8,301 nucleotides of DNA from assembly GCA_034431495.1 (NCBI GenBank), contig DAOUDB010000347.1:1-8301 (forward strand), in the 5' to 3' direction. The first letter of the stretch is position 1. Every line of letters starts with the position of its first letter. This DNA comes from Roseilinea sp034431495 (GTDB taxonomy: Bacteria > Chloroflexota > Anaerolineae > J036 > Brachytrichaceae). The position numbers and the translations under genes were made by a program. Shown one piece after another: positions 6,273 through 8,301 of this stretch. The notes beneath the pieces were generated by a model that ran no database searches, was not told where the DNA came from, and saw only the letters and a program-made list of their open reading frames with translations.

Positions 6273-7147
6273 CCCTTCAACCCGACCGACGCAATGCCAC
6301 CGATCAAATGACGTTGCGCAAAGAAGTACACAACCAGCAGTGGCAACACCGCCAAGAGCGTTGCGGCCATCAGCAGATTCCATTCCACATCGAAACGGCC
6401 GCGGAACATCGCCAGGCCCAGTTGGATGGTGAACTTATTGACATCATTCAGGTAGATCAATGGGTGCAGGAAATCATTCCAGGTGTGCCAGAAAGTGTAA
6501 ACCAACACTATCGTCATGGGCGGCTTGCACAGAGGCAGAATAATCCGATACAAGATGGCCCAAGTCCCTGCGCCATCCATGCGTGCGGCGTCGTCGAGAT
6601 CACGCGGCAGGGTCCTGATATATTGATGCATCAGGAAGATGAAGAAGGGTCCGCCAGAGAACGCCGGCAGAATCAACGGCACATAGGTGTCGGTCAGCCG
6701 CAACCGCTGAAAGATCGTAAAGAGAGGGATCATGGTGACCTGGCAGGGAATCATCATGGTCGCAATCATGAGAAAGAAGAGCGTGTTGCGGGCGGGAAAG
6801 CGCAAACGCGCAAAGGCATAGGCTACCAGTGGCACAGCCAACACCTGGCCGATGATGTTGCCGACAACCAGCAGCACAGTGTTGCCGGTGTAGCGCCACA
6901 GCGGGACTCGCTCGAAAACGAGGCTGAAGTTCTCCCAGTGTGCCGGCATCGGGATCCATTGCGGCGGCCAGGCGAAAACTTCCCAGCGCGACTTGAGAGC
7001 AGTCGAGATCATCCAGAGGAGGGGCACCATGAATACGGCGGCTAGCGCAGTCATGACCAGATAAGTCAGACCATTGCCAAGCCAGCGCCGCCAGCGGCGC
7101 GACAGGAGGGGGCTTCTGAGAGAAGCCGGACGCAAGAGGGTAGTCAT
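6269..7147 (-). CDS. CUT1-type carbohydrate ABC transporter permease, MalG/UgpE-like
   Basis: A 292-residue inner-membrane permease, typical MalG-family length. About six membrane segments are visible (roughly 28-50, 90-112, 122-143, 157-175, 208-228 and 258-277). The cytoplasmic EAA loop that docks the ATPase reads DDAARMDGAG followed by ILPL (185-206), with the conserved Gly at 192. The C-terminus FAQRHLIGGIASVGLKG has the usual ending of this family. The start ATG 7147 overlaps the upstream permease stop as ATGA, and GAGGAG (7156-7161) lies 8 nt before it. It pairs with the MalF-like permease to form the channel. Family members transport oligosaccharides, glycerol phosphate or other polyols; the sequence does not tell which. 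No ATPase gene is in the window, and such systems often share a single MsiK/MalK-type ATPase encoded elsewhere. Confidence 0.95.
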   Translation of the reverse strand: MTTLLRPASLRSPLLSRRWRRWLGNGLTYLVMTALAAVFMVPLLWMISTALKSRWEVFAWPPQWIPMPAHWENFSLVFERVPLWRYTGNTVLLVVGNIIGQVLAVPLVAYAFARLRFPARNTLFFLMIATMMIPCQVTMIPLFTIFQRLRLTDTYVPLILPAFSGGPFFIFLMHQYIRTLPRDLDDAARMDGAGTWAILYRIILPLCKPPMTIVLVYTFWHTWNDFLHPLIYLNDVNKFTIQLGLAMFRGRFDVEWNLLMAATLLAVLPLLVVYFFAQRHLIGGIASVGLKG

Positions 7148-8064
7148 CTGGCTTTCTCCTCGCTGTCCTCGTAGTAAACCCAGCGGTGAGAGGTGCGAAA
7201 GACGACAATCGACAGCGCCACGATGATGACAGTCAGAATCCAGGCCATGGCCGAGGCATAGCCCATGTTGAACTCCTGGAAAGCTTGCTCGTAGAGATAT
7301 AGCATGTACATCCAGGTGGCGCGCAATGGGCCGCCCTGGGTGATGATAAAAACCGAGGTAAAAACTTGAAAAGCGTCGATCAGGTTGGTGATCAGTTGCA
7401 GGAAGAGGGTGGGCGTCAACAAAGGCAGCGTGATCGACCAGAAGCGCGCCCAGCGGTTGGCCCCATCTATCTCGGCCGCTTCGTACAGATGCGGCGAGAT
7501 GTTCTGCAGGCCGGCCAGGTAAATCACCGCGCTACCCCCGACATACCACAACTGCATGATGACCACTGAGATCAGCGCGCTGCTGGGGTCCCAAAACCAC
7601 TTCGGCCCCTGAATGCCAACGAGCGCCAGCAGATTATTCACAACCCCCATTTCAGGGTGCATGATCCAGACCCACATCAGCGCCACTGCCACGCCCGACA
7701 GAACCGCCGGCAGATAGAACACCGTGCGGTAAAAGTCCATGCCGCGCACTTTCAGGTTGAGCAGCAAGGACAGCCCCAGCCCCACAATCAGACGCAGCGG
7801 TACGGCCATGATGACGTAGGAGAATGTCACCCGCAAAGCCTGAGTGAACAGCGGATCATCGGTGATGAGTTTGACGTAGTTGGCCAGGCCAATCCAGGCG
7901 GGGGCCTCGACGATGTTCCACTCGGTCATGCTGAAATAGAACGAAGCCAAGATTGGCCCCAAGGTGAACACCAGGAAGCCAATCACCCAGGGTGAGATGC
8001 CCAGATATCCCTCCAGGGATTCGCGGCGTTCGCGCGGTCGCATGTGACGCCAGACGTTCAGCAT
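7144..8064 (-). CDS. CUT1-type carbohydrate ABC transporter permease, MalF/UgpA-like
   Basis: A 306-residue inner-membrane permease with about six hydrophobic segments, beginning at 23-45. The EAA loop is EAAEIDGANRWARFW followed by ITLPLL (195-216), with Gly at 201. FIITQGGP (249-256) matches the conserved segment typical of MalF/UgpA-like subunits. The start ATG 8064 is chosen because AAGGAGA (8069-8075) is ideally spaced and the N-terminus MLNVWRHMRPRERRESLEGYLG fits the family. The frame stays open to 8262, but that 66-residue extension is charged, unlike the family, and would overlap the end of the preceding gene. It follows the probable solute-binding protein gene after 178 nt and is coupled to the second permease. 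Confidence 0.95.
   Translation of the reverse strand: MLNVWRHMRPRERRESLEGYLGISPWVIGFLVFTLGPILASFYFSMTEWNIVEAPAWIGLANYVKLITDDPLFTQALRVTFSYVIMAVPLRLIVGLGLSLLLNLKVRGMDFYRTVFYLPAVLSGVAVALMWVWIMHPEMGVVNNLLALVGIQGPKWFWDPSSALISVVIMQLWYVGGSAVIYLAGLQNISPHLYEAAEIDGANRWARFWSITLPLLTPTLFLQLITNLIDAFQVFTSVFIITQGGPLRATWMYMLYLYEQAFQEFNMGYASAMAWILTVIIVALSIVVFRTSHRWVYYEDSEEKAR
7156..7161 (-). promoter_or_regulatory. Ribosome binding site of the MalG-like permease
   Basis: GAGGAG on the minus strand, 8 nt upstream of ATG 7147 and inside the 3' end of the MalF-like gene. It supports the overlapping start and suggests reinitiation together with coupling. Confidence 0.7.
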
Positions 8065-8068
8065 CGTT

Positions 8069-8075
8069 TCTCCTT
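8069..8075 (-). promoter_or_regulatory. Ribosome binding site of the MalF-like permease
   Basis: AAGGAGA on the minus strand, with the GGAG core 5 nt upstream of ATG 8064. It is the best Shine-Dalgarno sequence in the window and decides the start of this gene over the much longer open frame. Confidence 0.8.
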
Positions 8076-8079
8076 GCGC

Positions 8080-8096
8080 ATGATGCGCTGCATCAT
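8080..8096 (-). promoter_or_regulatory. Small hairpin next to the permease ribosome binding site
   Basis: ATGATGC and GCATCAT form a perfect 7-bp inverted repeat around a 3-nt loop, ending 4 nt before the AAGGAGA site. In the transcript it could modulate ribosome access or mark a processing point. No T-run follows, so it is not a terminator. Confidence 0.4.
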
Positions 8097-8181
8097 CCGC
8101 TTGCAGTTGGGCGAAACAAACAATAGAGTCTCTCGGCTTTCTGGAGTGTCTTTGGCGCGTGCATCTTTGCTTGCGGACCGG

Positions 8182-8221
8182 CATGTCGCACGGCTTGGCT
8201 GCCGGCCTGCCGCGCGACATG
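8182..8221 (-). promoter_or_regulatory. 13-bp intercistronic hairpin between solute-binding protein and permease genes
   Basis: The arms at 8182-8194 and 8209-8221 pair over 13 bp around a 14-nt GC-rich loop. One pair (8190 with 8213) is G-U in minus-strand RNA but A-C on the plus strand, so the helix is complete only in the cluster's own transcript. It lies 22 nt after the stop of the upstream gene. There is no U-run after it, which argues against a plain intrinsic terminator. Comparable hairpins after binding-protein genes, as between malE and malF, protect the upstream mRNA and lower expression of the permeases; the same role is inferred here. Confidence 0.6.
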
Positions 8222-8242
8222 TCTGCCTCGCTATCCGGCCTC

Positions 8243-8301
8243 TTACAGGCCAACCTTAGCACGGGCTTCTTCGAGCGCCTTTTGCGCAGCCGGAATGGCC
8301 G
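8243..8301 (-). CDS. C-terminus of probable ABC solute-binding protein (partial)
   Basis: The last 18 codons and TAA stop of a gene entering from the right edge, ending AIPAAQKALEEARAKVGL. An amphipathic Ala/Glu/Lys-rich helix at the very C-terminus is common in extracellular carbohydrate-binding proteins of ABC transporters, and such a gene is expected directly before a MalF/MalG pair. The identification rests mainly on context, because only a short tail is visible. A different protein cannot be excluded. Confidence 0.6.
   Translation of the reverse strand, partial: AIPAAQKALEEARAKVGL

Noticed and set aside
4992..6311. Long plus-strand open frame (439 codons) opposite the CitDE and esterase genes
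   Set aside because: It lies antisense to two well-supported genes, its protein is rich in Arg/Ala/Gly/Ser with no recognisable motif, and long antisense frames are common in GC-rich coding DNA.
6273..6383. N-terminal extension of the esterase up to 6383
   Set aside because: It would overlap the permease by over 100 nt and bury the signal peptide; ATG 6272 gives a clean ATGA overlap.
8065..8262. N-terminal extension of the MalF-like permease up to 8262
   Set aside because: It would overlap the end of the preceding gene, is charged and unlike the family, and AAGGAGA directly precedes ATG 8064.

Overview
The window carries one long gene cluster, entirely on the minus strand and read from the right edge to the left. 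Base composition is GC-rich and codon use looks even throughout. The Pro/Thr-rich linkers after the lipoprotein signals, the CUT1 sugar-type ABC permeases without their own ATPase, and the fused CitD-CitE protein together suggest a free-living heterotroph. Chloroflexota is my best guess, but this is an inference from style, not a sequence match.

From right to left (transcription order): (1) the last 18 codons of a gene (8243-8301), very probably the solute-binding protein of the transporter that follows; (2) a 178-nt spacer with a 13-bp hairpin and a second small hairpin beside the ribosome binding site; (3) a MalF/UgpA-like permease (7144-8064); (4) a MalG/UgpE-like permease (6269-7147), overlapping the previous gene by ATGA; (5) a secreted or lipid-anchored alpha/beta-hydrolase esterase (5304-6272), again overlapping by ATGA; (6) a citrate-lyase-type acyl-carrier/beta-subunit fusion, CitD-CitE (4115-5287); (7) a citrate-lyase-type alpha subunit, CitF (2550-4118), overlapping by GTGA; (8) a three-part protein with an ADP-ribosylglycohydrolase (ARH/DraG-like) domain followed by two beta-rich regions (439-2535). 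The largest spacer among genes 3-8 is 16 nt, so they should be one translationally coupled transcript.

After the cluster comes a non-coding stretch (122-438) with a tandem array of 14-bp palindromic units, each holding a GATC, plus two candidate operator or hairpin sequences. At the left edge a new lipoprotein gene begins (1-121) and runs out of the window.

Functionally the cluster looks catabolic. A CUT1 transporter would import a carbohydrate-like compound, an exported esterase would cleave an ester outside the membrane, and a CitF/CitDE lyase would split a citrate- or citramalate-like hydroxy acid into an acetyl unit and a keto acid. The role of the ARH fusion is open; it could act as an N- or O-glycosidase on the imported compound or as a regulator of protein ADP-ribosylation. 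No transporter ATPase and no lyase maturation genes (citC, citX, citG) are present in the window, so these would have to be encoded elsewhere.
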